Shown: positions 19,958 to 28,718 of the stretch, in pieces
Position numbering within the stretch: the stretch's first letter is position 1
Layout of the letters: every line of letters starts with the position of its first letter
From: Ottowia sp.
GTDB taxonomy: Bacteria > Pseudomonadota > Gammaproteobacteria > Burkholderiales > Burkholderiaceae_C
Direction: 5' to 3'
NCBI GenBank assembly: GCA_023228705.1
Contig: JALOAS010000012.1
Span: 1-51,719, forward strand
DNA: 51,719 nt
The notes under the pieces: model-generated
Told to the model about the DNA's origin: nothing
What the model saw: only the letters and a program-made list of their open reading frames with translations
The model's database searches: none
Translations under genes and position numbers: made by a program

Positions 19958-20854
19958 GTGGCTGATTCCTTGGGGTTTTTCATGAGAGACGACGTTGCGC
20001 GCCTGATCACGCGCGCCGAGCAGCTGCTTGCTCGGCTGGAGGCGGTACTGCCGACGCCGCTGGCCGCGCCCGACTGGGACGAGGCCGTGGCCTGGCGCTA
20101 CCGCAAGCGGGCGTCCGGGCACGGCGCGCTGGAAGCGGTGCGGCACATGGCCAGGATGACGCTGGACGACCTGCGCGAGATCGACGCGCAAAAGGCGCGC
20201 GTCGTTCGCAACACGCGGCAGTTTATTGCGGGCCGCGGCGCCAACAACGTGCTGCTGACCGGCGCGCGGGGCACCGGCAAGTCGTCGCTGATCAAGGCCT
20301 GCCTCAACCATTTTTGCGCGCAGGGGCTGCGGCTGATCGAGGTGGACAAGAGCGATCTGGTCGATCTGCCCGACATCGTTGACATCGTCAGCGAGCGACC
20401 AGAAAAATTCATCGTGTACTGTGACGACCTCAGCTTTGAGGAGGGCGAGCGCGGCTACAAGGCGCTCAAGAGCATCCTGGACGGCTCGGTGGCGGCCAGC
20501 ACGCCCAACGTGCTGGTCTACGCGACCAGCAACCGGCGCCACCTGCTGCCCGAGTACATGCACGAGAACCTGAGCTACAGGCACAGCGACGACGGCGAGC
20601 TGCATCCCGGTGAAGTCGTGGAAGAGAAGATATCGTTGTCCGAGCGCTTTGGCCTGTGGGTCAGCTTCCATCCCTTTGACCAGGAGGAGTATCTGAGCAT
20701 CGTGCACAAGTGGCTGATGGCGCTGGGCGCCAGCACGGAGCAGGCCGACGGTGCGCGTTCGGAGGCGCTGCTGTGGGCGCTGGAGCGCGGCTCGCGCTCG
20801 GGTCGCGTCGCCTGGCAGTTTGCCCGCGACTACGTGGGCCGCGAGGCCGCCTGA
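19958..20854 (+). CDS. DUF815 AAA+-type ATPase
   Basis: The 298-residue protein (GTG 19958; an ATG at 19982 is an alternative) has Walker A GARGTGKS at 102-109 and Walker B FIVYCDDLSF at 151-160. Later motifs include ATSNRRHLLPE and a C-terminal Arg-rich helix. This is the DUF815 family, predicted ATPases of unknown role. It lies 3 bases after argJ and 4 bases before the Nudix gene, so it is in one operon with both. Confidence 0.88.
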   Translation: MADSLGFFMRDDVARLITRAEQLLARLEAVLPTPLAAPDWDEAVAWRYRKRASGHGALEAVRHMARMTLDDLREIDAQKARVVRNTRQFIAGRGANNVLLTGARGTGKSSLIKACLNHFCAQGLRLIEVDKSDLVDLPDIVDIVSERPEKFIVYCDDLSFEEGERGYKALKSILDGSVAASTPNVLVYATSNRRHLLPEYMHENLSYRHSDDGELHPGEVVEEKISLSERFGLWVSFHPFDQEEYLSIVHKWLMALGASTEQADGARSEALLWALERGSRSGRVAWQFARDYVGREAA

Positions 20855-20858
20855 ACCC

Positions 20859-21335
20859 GTGCCGCAGCCGGATCTGCGGGTTGAAGGCGGGCCGCTGCGC
20901 CGCGATGCGCGTCCGGACCCGCCGCGCCCCTGCGTGCACGTGGCCGTGGGCGTGCTCCTGCGCCCGGACGGGGCGTTCCTGATGACCACCCGCCCGGCAG
21001 GCAAGGTGTACGCCGGCTACTGGGAGTTCCCCGGCGGCAAGCTGGAGGCTGGCGAGACGGTGGCCACGGCACTGGCGCGCGAGCTGGAAGAGGAACTGGG
21101 GCTGGCCGTTGACCCGGCGCAGGTCGAACCCTGGCGTGATCTGCTGGTGGACTATCCGCATGCGCGCACGCAGCTGCATTTCTGCCGCCTGCGCCGCTGG
21201 CAGGGCCCGCTGCAGATGCGCGAGGGCCAGCGCAGCGCCTGGCTGACGCCGCCGGTGCCGGTGTCGCCCATCCTGCCCGGCGCGGTGCCGGTGCTCGATT
21301 GGCTGACTGCCGAGGGCAGCACCGACCACATGTAG
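20859..21335 (+). CDS. mutT: MutT-like Nudix hydrolase
   Basis: The GTG at 20859, just after the DUF815 stop, gives 158 residues. A perfect Nudix box spans G60 to L82 (GX5EX7REUXEEXGU; it starts GKLEAGE and ends RELEEELGL). The context YWEFPGGKLEAG and the small beta sheet core match MutT-type 8-oxo-dGTP diphosphatases. The N-terminal 20 residues are Pro/Arg-rich and may not be translated; the true start is uncertain. It ends the secA-side plus-strand gene run. Confidence 0.85.
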   Translation: MPQPDLRVEGGPLRRDARPDPPRPCVHVAVGVLLRPDGAFLMTTRPAGKVYAGYWEFPGGKLEAGETVATALARELEEELGLAVDPAQVEPWRDLLVDYPHARTQLHFCRLRRWQGPLQMREGQRSAWLTPPVPVSPILPGAVPVLDWLTAEGSTDHM

Positions 21336-21737
21336 GAGCGGCGCCCCCGCCGCGATTCCCCGCTCCGGATGACAGATGATCTCGGCCCTTGCGGGCCTTG
21401 GATGATCGCCGCCTGCGGCGGCTGATGATGGTTTGGCGTCAAGCGTTCAGCGTGTGCACACCACGCTCAACGCTCAACGCTCAACGCTCAACGCTCAACG
21501 CTCAACGCTCAACGCTCAACGCTCAACGCTCAACGCTCAACGCTCAACGCTCAACGCTCAACCTCTTCAAACGCTCAATCTCCCCATCATGGCGGCGCAG
21601 CCGCAGTCATTGCCGCCGCGCAGCGGCGGCGTCATCGAAGCGGCAGCGAGGTCATCCGTCATGCGCCACGCCCGACGGCCAGCAACCCGGGCGCGCCTCA
21701 GGCAACTCAGGGCATCGGCCAGGGGGCTGGCCTCCGG
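21336..21737. repeat. Dispersed intergenic repeat, copy 3, with expanded heptamer tandem
   Basis: This is the gap between the convergent nudix and yacG genes. In order it holds GATGATCTCGG shared with copy 2, hairpin GGCCC-ttgc-GGGCC (21384-21397), hairpin GCCGC-ct-GCGGC, the shared GGTTTGGCGTCAAGCG, the 14-unit heptamer tandem, the block CCTCTTCAAACGCTCAA, an 8-bp-stem hairpin GCCGCCGC-gca-GCGGCGGC (21612-21630), and GCAGCGAGGTCATCCGTCATG shared in part with copy 2. I see no gene in it. Confidence 0.8.
21464..21561. repeat. Tandem heptamer repeat, 14 x CGCTCAA
   Basis: Counting by coordinates gives 14 perfect, contiguous copies of the 7-bp unit CGCTCAA (98 bp). The corresponding place in copy 1 has only two. 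Being perfect and not a multiple of 3, it looks like a slippage-prone intergenic variable-number tandem repeat. Confidence 0.95.
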
Positions 21738-21956
21738 CTACGCGTCGCGCGGTTGTTCGTTGCTGGGCGTGGGCGCGCCCGCCTCGCCATCGCCGGCGTC
21801 CAGCCTGAAGCTCTCGCTGGCCCAGGCGCCCAGGTCCTGCAGCTTGCAGCGCTCGCTGCAAAACGGCCGGTAGCGGTTTTCCGCTGCGTAGAGGCTGGGG
21901 CCGCCGCAGGAGGGGCAGCGAACGTAGCGGGGCTCGGGGGCAGGGGTGTCAGTCAT
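21738..21956 (-). CDS. yacG: DNA gyrase inhibitor YacG (zinc-binding)
   Basis: The 72-residue protein has the YacG zinc site CPSCGG with a second pair in FCSERCKLQDLGAW, followed by an acidic tail. YacG binds GyrB and inhibits gyrase in characterised cases. Its ATG at 21956 overlaps the zapD stop (ATGA), so it is translated from the coaE-zapD mRNA. It is slightly longer than E. coli YacG. Confidence 0.93.
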   Translation of the reverse strand: MTDTPAPEPRYVRCPSCGGPSLYAAENRYRPFCSERCKLQDLGAWASESFRLDAGDGEAGAPTPSNEQPRDA

Positions 21957-22711
21957 GCGCACAGCGTGATCTTGATGGGTGTGTCGTCTGTTGTTGCCTG
22001 CAGCGCCCCGGTGGGCGTGGGATGCATGAGGCGTATGGACAGCAGCAGCTGGTTGCCGCTGATCTCCGGCACCAGCGGCAGCGTGTCGGCCAGTTCCAGC
22101 CGCAGCAGCTGCACGGACCGGGAGCGCGGGACCTTCAGTTGCAGCACGCCCTTGTCGGCAACCATCATCTGCGCCTTGTCGGTGCTGCTGCGCAGCAGCT
22201 GCAGCAGCAGGGTGATGGCCGCTTCCATGGGCCGCAGCGACGCGGACCAGTCCTGCAGGTTCTTGTGGCGGCTGGCGGCATCGCGGCGCTGCCAGGCCGC
22301 GTACGAGGGCAGGTCAAAGCTGCAGGTGCCACCGGGGATGGGCAAGCGGTTGCGGATGGCCATCAGCCACTCGTTTCCAGCCAGGTCCTGGCCGGGCTTG
22401 CCCTGCTGGTCTTGCAGCTGGCGGAAGACCTGCGCCAGATGGCGCAGCGTGGCGTCCAGCGAAGCGTTGGATACGCCCGGCTGGTTGCGAAACCCCGCCA
22501 GGAAGCTCTTTTGCTTCTCCAGCGCGTTGAGGACGTGCGATTTCAGGTCCGGCCGGTTCGTGGCCTCCATGATGTCAAACAGCGTCACCAGCGCAAAGTG
22601 GTGGTCCAGCGGTGTCTCCCGGGCCACCAGTGCCTCCAGCCGCGCGTACAGGTGCTCCAGGCGCAGGTAGGTCCGAACGTGTTCGTTGAAGGGGTGCTCG
22701 TACAAGCTCAC
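21953..22711 (-). CDS. zapD: Cell division protein ZapD
   Basis: Using GTG 22711, the protein has 252 residues and starts at the conserved SLYEHPFNEHVRTYLRLE. The family pattern continues with the all-helical region HFALVTLFDIMEATNRPDLK and a C-terminal beta-rich domain. ZapD cross-links FtsZ filaments. An in-frame ATG at 22801 would add 30 residues of non-homologous sequence. Its position between coaE and yacG is conserved in beta- and gammaproteobacteria. Confidence 0.92.
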   Translation of the reverse strand: MSLYEHPFNEHVRTYLRLEHLYARLEALVARETPLDHHFALVTLFDIMEATNRPDLKSHVLNALEKQKSFLAGFRNQPGVSNASLDATLRHLAQVFRQLQDQQGKPGQDLAGNEWLMAIRNRLPIPGGTCSFDLPSYAAWQRRDAASRHKNLQDWSASLRPMEAAITLLLQLLRSSTDKAQMMVADKGVLQLKVPRSRSVQLLRLELADTLPLVPEISGNQLLLSIRLMHPTPTGALQATTDDTPIKITLCA

Positions 22712-22915
22712 ATGCAGATCGGCGTGGGATCGGTGAATCGGGGGGGCTGCAGGACCGGGCCGCGCTGGCCATTCGCCAGAAGCAGGATCCGGCCCGCGCA
22801 ACAGGGCGGGCGCCTTGCAGCGCTCTCTACGCGTAGTGTAGTGCCTGCACGCGAGACGGGCGGCGTTCGGGCAAGTCCTGACGCGGCAGTCGGGCCTGGC
22901 GTGCGCGGCGCCCGG
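22712..22915. other. zapD-coaE spacer
   Basis: This 204-base gap lies between same-strand genes. I see no reading frame with protein character other than a possible N-terminal extension of zapD. It may hold a zapD-yacG promoter. Confidence 0.5.
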
Positions 22916-23539
22916 TCACAGTCCCAGTGTGCGCGCGAGCGCGTCGACCTGCCGGTGCAGGTCCGCCAGCGTCACGTCGGCACCGTTGTCAATGACGTGG
23001 TCGGCCAGCGCCAGGCGCTGCGCGCGCGTGGCCTGCGTGGCCAGGATGGCCTCGATTTGCGCCAGCGGCAGGTGGTCGCGCGCCTGCACCCGCTGTATTT
23101 GCGTGGCGCGGTCGCAGTCAACGACCAGGATCCGGTCCAGCCGCTCGCGCCAGTGTGCGCCGGATTCGGCCAGCAGCGGGATGTCAAAGACCAGCAGCCG
23201 CGCGCCATGCGCCACGGCTTCTGCAGCCTGGCGCTCGATCTCGCGGCCCACCAGCGGATGGACGATGGCTTCCAGGCGCTCGCGCGCGGCGGGTTCCTGG
23301 TAGACCAGCTCGCGCATCCTGGCCCGGTCCAGCGCACCGTCTGCGGTGATGAACGCCGCGCCAAACTCCTGCGCAATGGCCGGGATTGCGCTGCCGCCGG
23401 CTGCGGTGCTGGCGCGCGAGATGGCGTCGGCATCCAGCACCAGCGCGCCGTGCCCGGCCAGCCGGGCCGCGACCGTGCTCTTGCCGCTGCCCATGCCGCC
23501 GGTCAGCCCCAGCCGCAGCGGCGCTGGCTCCCTGCTCAT
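22916..23539 (-). CDS. coaE: Dephospho-CoA kinase
   Basis: The 207-residue protein has P-loop GGMGSGKS at 14-21, followed by LVLDADAISR and the CoA-binding region VYQEPAARERLEAIVHPLV. It carries out the last step of coenzyme A synthesis. Its ATG overlaps the pilD stop by four bases (ATGA), giving pilD-coaE coupling. The C-terminus is typical (ADHVIDNGADVTLADL). Confidence 0.96.
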   Translation of the reverse strand: MSREPAPLRLGLTGGMGSGKSTVAARLAGHGALVLDADAISRASTAAGGSAIPAIAQEFGAAFITADGALDRARMRELVYQEPAARERLEAIVHPLVGREIERQAAEAVAHGARLLVFDIPLLAESGAHWRERLDRILVVDCDRATQIQRVQARDHLPLAQIEAILATQATRAQRLALADHVIDNGADVTLADLHRQVDALARTLGL

Positions 23540-24393
23540 GGCTGCAGGCCGACGGCGCGCAGGATGGCCGGCGCGCCAAACAGCATGGCCGTGAGCCCGG
23601 CCAGCGCCAGGAACGGGCCAAAGGGAATGACGCCGCCCTCGCGCGTCTTGCCGGCCAGCTTCATGCCGATGCCGATCACGGCGCCTAGGCCCGACGCCAT
23701 GAGCGCAATCGGAACCAGAGCCTGCCAGCCAAACCAGGCGCCCAGCGCCGCCAGCAGCTTGAAGTCGCCGTAGCCCATGCCTTCCTTGCCCGTGGCCAGC
23801 TTGAACGCCCAGTAGATCAGCCACAGCACGAGGTAGCCGGCAGCCGCGCCCCAGACCGCGTCGCCCAGCGCGGTACCGGTCCAGCCCAGCGCCGCGCCCA
23901 GCAGGCCGGCCCAGAGCAGCGGCAAGGTGAGGTCGTCGGGCAGCAGCGTCGTGTCCCAGTCGATCAGCGTCAGCGCAATCAGGATGGCTGAAAACAGGCA
24001 CCACAGGCCCGCTGCCGGCGTGACGCCAAAGCGCCAGATGGCCCAGGCAAAGAGCACTCCCGTGGCCAGTTCGACCAGCGGGTAGCGCCAGCCTATGGCC
24101 GTCCTGCAGCCTGCGCATTTGCCGCGCAGCAGGAGGAAGCTCAAGACCGGGATGTTCTCGTACCAGGCGATGCGGTGGCCACAATGCGGGCAGCGCGACC
24201 GGGGCACCGCCAAGTTGAACGGCTCGGGCTGCGCCGCGTCTGCCGCGGCCGTACCACCGAATTCGGCGCACTGGGCCGCCCACTGACGCTCCATCATCAT
24301 GGGCAGCCGGTGGATGACGACGTTGAGAAAACTCCCGACAAGCAGCCCGACGATGCCGGCTGCGGCCACCAGTAGCCCCATGGGTTCCGGCAT
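23536..24393 (-). CDS. pilD: Prepilin peptidase / N-methyltransferase
   Basis: The 285-residue polytopic membrane protein has a cytoplasmic loop with zinc cysteines C68, C71, C93 and C96. Aspartyl protease sites are LTLIDWD (Asp145/147) and GYGDFKLLAALG (Asp209). It cleaves and N-methylates type IV pilins and type II secretion pseudopilins. It overlaps pilC upstream and coaE downstream by 3-4 bases. Confidence 0.96.
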   Translation of the reverse strand: MPEPMGLLVAAAGIVGLLVGSFLNVVIHRLPMMMERQWAAQCAEFGGTAAADAAQPEPFNLAVPRSRCPHCGHRIAWYENIPVLSFLLLRGKCAGCRTAIGWRYPLVELATGVLFAWAIWRFGVTPAAGLWCLFSAILIALTLIDWDTTLLPDDLTLPLLWAGLLGAALGWTGTALGDAVWGAAAGYLVLWLIYWAFKLATGKEGMGYGDFKLLAALGAWFGWQALVPIALMASGLGAVIGIGMKLAGKTREGGVIPFGPFLALAGLTAMLFGAPAILRAVGLQP

Positions 24394-25616
24394 CAAACGA
24401 CCTGGCCGAGCTTGAAGATGGGCAGGTACATGGACACGACGATGCCGCCAATGATGGTGCCCAGGACGACGATGATGATCGGCTCCATCAGGCTGGACAG
24501 CCCGGCGACCATCTCGTCGACCTCGGCCTCGTAGAAGTCGGCGGCCTTGCCCAGCATGTGGTCCAGCGCGCCCGACTCCTCGCCGATTGCCGACATTTGC
24601 AGCACCATGCTCGGGAACACGCCGGCGTTGGTCATGGCTGCGGTCAGGTTGGTACCGGTGGCGACTTCCTGCTGGATCTTGTCGGTGGCGCTCTTGTAGA
24701 CGTAGTTGCCCGATGCCCCGCCCACCGAGTCCAGCGCCTCGACCAGCGGCACGCCGGCGGCAAACATGGTCGAGAGCGTGCGCGTCCAGCGCGCCACCAC
24801 GGACTTGTGGACCAGCTCGCCAAAGATGGGCAGCCTGAGCAGCAGCCGGTCCATGAACATCTGCACCTTCTCGTTGCGCTTCCAGGCCTGGAAGAAGAAA
24901 TACAGGCCGCCGCCCAGGAACAGGAAGATGGCCCACCACCACTTGACGAAGAAGTGGCTCATGGCGATGACGAGCATGGTCGGCGTGGGCAGGTCCGCGC
25001 CAAACGAGGAAAATACGTCCTCGAACGCGGGAATGACAAAGATCATGATGAGTGCGACCACCACGAACGCAACGATGAGGACCGCGGTCGGGTACATCAG
25101 CGCCGACTTGACCTTGGACTTGATCGCCTCGGTCTTTTCCATGTAGGTCGCCAGCCGGTCCAGCAGGTCTTCCAGGATGCCGGCCTCCTCGCCGGCCTCG
25201 ACCAGGTTGCAGTACAGGCTGTTGAAGTAGATGGGGTACTTGCGAAACGCCGCCGACAGCGCCGTTCCGGTCTCCACGTCGCCGCGTATGTCGCCCAGGA
25301 GCCGGTTGACGCTGGGGTTGGGGTTGCCCCGGCCCACGATGTCAAAGGCCTGCAGCAGCGGCACCCCCGCCTTCATCATGGTGGCCAGCTGGCGCGTGAA
25401 GATGGCGATGTCGCGCGGCTTGATCTTCTTGCCGCTGCGCGTGCGCCGCTTCTTGATCTTGGTGGCCAGGATGCCCTGCCGCCGCAGCAGCGTGCGCACC
25501 TGGGCCTGGCCGCCGGCGCGCATCTCGCCATGCACGATGCGTCCGTTGCGGTCCTTGCCCGTCCACTCATGGACGGCTTCGCTCGCGTGGGTACGGGTTG
25601 CGGTTCGGGTTGCCAT
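24393..25616 (-). CDS. pilC: Type IV pilus inner-membrane platform protein PilC
   Basis: This 407-residue protein has two T2SSF domains (about 70-195 and 275-395). The family motifs TRQLATMMKAGVPLLQAFD and WTRTLSTMFAAGVPLVEALD mark each repeat. Three hydrophobic segments are visible, the last near the C-terminus. It forms the platform connecting the PilB motor to pilin assembly. It lies 47 bases after pilB. Confidence 0.96.
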   Translation of the reverse strand: MATRTATRTHASEAVHEWTGKDRNGRIVHGEMRAGGQAQVRTLLRRQGILATKIKKRRTRSGKKIKPRDIAIFTRQLATMMKAGVPLLQAFDIVGRGNPNPSVNRLLGDIRGDVETGTALSAAFRKYPIYFNSLYCNLVEAGEEAGILEDLLDRLATYMEKTEAIKSKVKSALMYPTAVLIVAFVVVALIMIFVIPAFEDVFSSFGADLPTPTMLVIAMSHFFVKWWWAIFLFLGGGLYFFFQAWKRNEKVQMFMDRLLLRLPIFGELVHKSVVARWTRTLSTMFAAGVPLVEALDSVGGASGNYVYKSATDKIQQEVATGTNLTAAMTNAGVFPSMVLQMSAIGEESGALDHMLGKAADFYEAEVDEMVAGLSSLMEPIIIVVLGTIIGGIVVSMYLPIFKLGQVV

Positions 25617-25663
25617 GAAAGTCTTTCTTGTTCAGTGCGGCGGCTGGGGAGTGGGCCGCAGTG

Positions 25664-27406
25664 TCATTCGTTGGTCACGGACAGGATTTCTGCCAGCGAC
25701 GTGACGCCAGCCTTGACCTTGTGCAAACCGGACGTGCGCATGGAGCGCACGCCTTCCGCTCGTGCCTGTTCGGCGATTTCCAGCGCGCTGCCGTCGGCCA
25801 GGATGATGCGCTGCAGCGCCTCGCTGATCGGCATCACTTCATAGATGCCCACGCGGCCCTTGTAGCCGTTGTTGCAGGCGCTGCAGCCCACCGGCTTGAA
25901 CGGGGTCCAGCTGCCGTCCAGGTCCGCCTCGTCAAAACCCGCGTCAACCAGGGTGTGGTGCGGGATGTCGGCCGGTTCCTTGCACCTGGGGCACAGGCGG
26001 CGGGCCAGGCGCTGGGCCGTGATCAGGATCACGCTGGAGGCGATGTTGAACGGCGCCACGCCCATGTTGCGCAGCCGCGTGAGCGTGCGTGGCGCGTCGT
26101 TGGTGTGCAGCGTGGACAGGACCAGGTGGCCCGTCTGCGCGGCCTTGATCGCGATGTCGGCGGTTTCCAGGTCGCGGATCTCGCCCACCATGATGACGTC
26201 CGGGTCCTGGCGCAGGAACGCGCGCAGCGCCACGGCAAACGTGAGCCCGGCCCGGTCGTTGACGTTGACCTGGTTGATGCCGGGCATGTTGATCTCGGAC
26301 GGGTCTTCTGCCGTGGAGATGTTCACCCCCGGCTTGTTGAGCAGGTTCAGGCAGGTGTAGAGCGACACCGTCTTGCCGGAACCGGTGGGCCCGGTGACCA
26401 GGATCATGCCGTAGGGGCGGCTGATTGCCTCCATGAGCCGCGCCTTTTCTTCCGGTTCGTAGCCCAGCGCTTCTATGCCCATCTTGGCGCTGGAAGAGTC
26501 CAGGATGCGGATGACGATCTTCTCGCCAAACAGCGTGGGCAGCGTGCTGACCCGGAAGTCGATGACGTGGTTGGGGCCGATCTTGAGCTTCATGCGCCCG
26601 TCTTGCGGCACGCGCTTTTCGGAGATGTCCAGCCGCGAGATGACCTTGATGCGCGAGGCGAGCTTTTCCTTGATGGTCACCGGTGGCGAGACGATTTCCT
26701 GCAACTCGCCATCGACGCGAAAGCGGATGCGGTACGTGCTTTCGTAGGGCTCGAAGTGCAGGTCGGAGGCGCCCATGCGGATCGCGTCGATGAGGATTTT
26801 CTGCAGGAAGCGCACGACCGGCGCGTCATCGATCTCCGCCTGCGCCTTCTCGTCCTTGGCGCCCTCGTCGTCGGCCATCAGGCCGTCTTCGTCAAAGTCG
26901 AAGCTGCTGTCCATCATCTCGCCCAGCGCGGTGGCCACCGAGGCCATCTGGTCGCGTACCAGGCTGATCAGCTTGTCGTATTCGCAAACCACCCAGTCCA
27001 CGCCCAGCTGCGTGATGAACTTGATCTTTTCAGCCGCTTCGTGGTTGGTTGGGTCGGCCGTGGCGATGACCAGCCGGCGGCCGCGCTTGCCCAGCACCAG
27101 GATCTGGTGCTTTTGCAGGATGGACGGATCGATGAGGTTGTCTGGCAGCCGCTGCAGGTCCACTGCGTTCAGGTCGACCAGCGGCGCGGCAAACGCGCGC
27201 GAGAGCGTCTGCGCCAGATCCAGCGCTGAAATGATGCCGGAATCGATGAGTTCGCCAATGAAGGAGCGCCGGGCCTTGCCGGCGCCGTGCACGATGGCCT
27301 CGGCCTGCTTCTGGTCCAGCTTGCCGGCCAGCACCAGCATTTTCCCCAGGCCCGGCAACACCGGCGCCCTGACATGTTCCACGACAGTGGATGCGCTACC
27401 AGCCAT
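25664..27406 (-). CDS. pilB: Type IV pilus assembly ATPase PilB
   Basis: From ATG 27406, with GGAGA just upstream, the protein has 580 residues. An N-terminal MshEN-like domain covers about 40-170. Walker A GPTGSGKT is at 339-346. Asp box EDPSEINMPGINQ, Walker B PDVIMVGEIRD, His box HTNDAPRTL and the tetracysteine zinc site (CPRCK, CSACN) follow. It powers pilus extension. It is the first gene of pilB-pilC-pilD-coaE-(zapD-yacG). Confidence 0.96.
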   Translation of the reverse strand: MAGSASTVVEHVRAPVLPGLGKMLVLAGKLDQKQAEAIVHGAGKARRSFIGELIDSGIISALDLAQTLSRAFAAPLVDLNAVDLQRLPDNLIDPSILQKHQILVLGKRGRRLVIATADPTNHEAAEKIKFITQLGVDWVVCEYDKLISLVRDQMASVATALGEMMDSSFDFDEDGLMADDEGAKDEKAQAEIDDAPVVRFLQKILIDAIRMGASDLHFEPYESTYRIRFRVDGELQEIVSPPVTIKEKLASRIKVISRLDISEKRVPQDGRMKLKIGPNHVIDFRVSTLPTLFGEKIVIRILDSSSAKMGIEALGYEPEEKARLMEAISRPYGMILVTGPTGSGKTVSLYTCLNLLNKPGVNISTAEDPSEINMPGINQVNVNDRAGLTFAVALRAFLRQDPDVIMVGEIRDLETADIAIKAAQTGHLVLSTLHTNDAPRTLTRLRNMGVAPFNIASSVILITAQRLARRLCPRCKEPADIPHHTLVDAGFDEADLDGSWTPFKPVGCSACNNGYKGRVGIYEVMPISEALQRIILADGSALEIAEQARAEGVRSMRTSGLHKVKAGVTSLAEILSVTNE

Positions 27407-27755
27407 ACGTCTCCATGGGCTCAGAACGGGTTGATCTGCCGCATCATCGCTTATATCAACACAAGAGTAAAACCGGGCATGACGCCCGCGCAACAGGGCG
27501 GGACATGCCCATGCATCAGCGTGCTGCCCTGCTTGTCTTGTTCTGTGCGCCCGCTGGTGTCACACATTGTAATCATGCCGGTGGCCCGTCGCAGCGAGGC
27601 GGCTTCTTTCTTTTTGGCGCTTGCGTTGCTGCAGGCGCCGGATCTGCTGCAGAACGCTGCGCCTTGGCCAGCTGCGGCGCCGCGGTCGCAGCCACGTCCC
27701 GATGCGGAGCTGTGCCCTGCAGCCCGCGACGCGGAGAAGCACAACGCACCACGCC
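27407..27755. other. Intergenic region upstream of pilB with strong hairpin
   Basis: This 349-base gap lies between the unrecognised gene and pilB, both on the minus strand. It contains the hairpin described separately, then the presumed pilB promoter region. A plus-strand frame from ATG 27574 looks Ala-rich but has no convincing protein pattern. Nothing else is recognised. Confidence 0.5.
27468..27510 (-). terminator. Probable intrinsic terminator between the unrecognised gene and pilB
   Basis: On the plus strand GGGCATG (27475-27481) pairs with CATGCCC (27504-27510), enclosing CGCCC (27483-27487) / GGGCG (27496-27500). Read on the minus strand, the stem is followed by GGTTTTACTC, which gives a weak U-tract. 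Position after the 27756-28505 gene and before pilB fits termination of the former. Confidence 0.5.
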
Positions 27756-28505
27756 TCAGGTCCCTGGCCATTTGAACACGCCGTTTGCCAGCCGCCGGGC
27801 CAGTCCGGGCCTGGCCGTGGCAGCGCGCTGCCAGGACGCGGGAAGGCCGGCAGGGGCCGGCACGACGTCGCCGTGTGGCCTGGCGGCGCGCGCTGGGGAC
27901 AGCAGCTGGTGCGCATCCAGGACCTTGAGGAAGACCAGGCACTCGACGGGTGCCACACCGCTCAGGCGATGCAGGTCTTGGGCATTGAGTGCGTACCGGG
28001 CCAGCAGTCGGGCCATGCGGTGGCGCTCTGCGCTGTTGCGCACGAGGCTTGCCGGCAGCCGGCGCAACAGCCGCCGGCGTGGCGCGCCGGGGAAGAGCGC
28101 GTCAACCACGGGGGCAGTGCGGCTTTGGGGTGCGGACGCGCCTGGCTCGATGGCGTCCGTCTCGCCAGCCAGCGCCGCCGCCGCCTCGACCCGGTCCAGC
28201 CACGCCAGGAGCTTTTCACCCCGGATCGGGCGGCGCATGGCGCCAGCGCGGCGCACGCTGCCCGCGCCGGTCAGGCGCAGGACGTAGGGCGTGTCGCGGC
28301 CCAGCCCCGGCAATACGGCTTCCAGGCCGCCATGGTCGAGCCGCTCGTCGTCTGGATCGTCCAGCAGGACCGCGTGCCAGGGTGGCTGGTCGGCGCAGAT
28401 CCAGTGGACCTCGCGGTGATGTGCCGCCAGCCGCAGCAGCGTTTGCACCAGCGCGATTTCCGATGACCTCAACCCGTTGATCCCGAGCCGGTAATGAGCT
28501 GACAT
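27756..28505 (-). CDS. Conserved-looking protein of unknown function
   Basis: The probable start at ATG 28505 gives 249 residues. The N-terminal half looks like an alpha/beta fold (YRLGINGLRSSEIALVQTLL, then VHWICADQPPWHAVLLDD). The middle is Arg/Ala-rich, and a helical stretch RHRMARLLARYALNAQDLHR suggests a C-terminal helical domain. I cannot assign a family. It is divergent from dnaE and upstream of pilB but separated by a hairpin, so an operon link is unlikely. Confidence 0.6.
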   Translation of the reverse strand: MSAHYRLGINGLRSSEIALVQTLLRLAAHHREVHWICADQPPWHAVLLDDPDDERLDHGGLEAVLPGLGRDTPYVLRLTGAGSVRRAGAMRRPIRGEKLLAWLDRVEAAAALAGETDAIEPGASAPQSRTAPVVDALFPGAPRRRLLRRLPASLVRNSAERHRMARLLARYALNAQDLHRLSGVAPVECLVFLKVLDAHQLLSPARAARPHGDVVPAPAGLPASWQRAATARPGLARRLANGVFKWPGT

Positions 28506-28579
28506 TGCAAGATGTAAAACAAGAGAATTGGGCTCGAACGCGCGCCATGCAACGCTTTGCTGCCATGACGAAGACGAGT

Positions 28580-28629
28580 GCAACATGTTTTTTGCTGCGG
28601 CTCCATTCTAATATGTTAGAAAATGTTGC
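28580..28629. promoter_or_regulatory. AT-rich palindromic region between the unrecognised gene and dnaE
   Basis: GCAACAT-g-TTTT (28580-28591) is mirrored by AAAATGTTGC (28620-28629), with CTAATATGTTAG between. This is by far the most AT-rich stretch nearby and sits in a divergent promoter region. It could be an operator or simply promoter DNA; no regulator is assigned. Confidence 0.35.
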
Positions 28630-28718
28630 GCAAGCGAAATCCTTGCGCTGTGCGGACCATCGCCGGCGCGTGAGACACAATAGGGACCGTCCGGCCTGTG
28701 CCGGGTAGCTCTCGGGTG

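Noticed and set aside
21464..21561. CRISPR array
   Set aside because: Units are 7 bp with no spacers, and no cas genes are present.
21433..21873. Frame encoding TLNAQRS repeats across the heptamer tandem
   Set aside because: The peptide repeat is just the 7-bp unit read in frame (21-base period). It runs into sequence antisense to yacG and has no family features.
27574..27775. Small plus-strand frame upstream of pilB
   Set aside because: Ala/Pro/Arg-rich with no recognisable fold, no ribosome-binding site, and it overlaps the end of the minus-strand gene at 27756.
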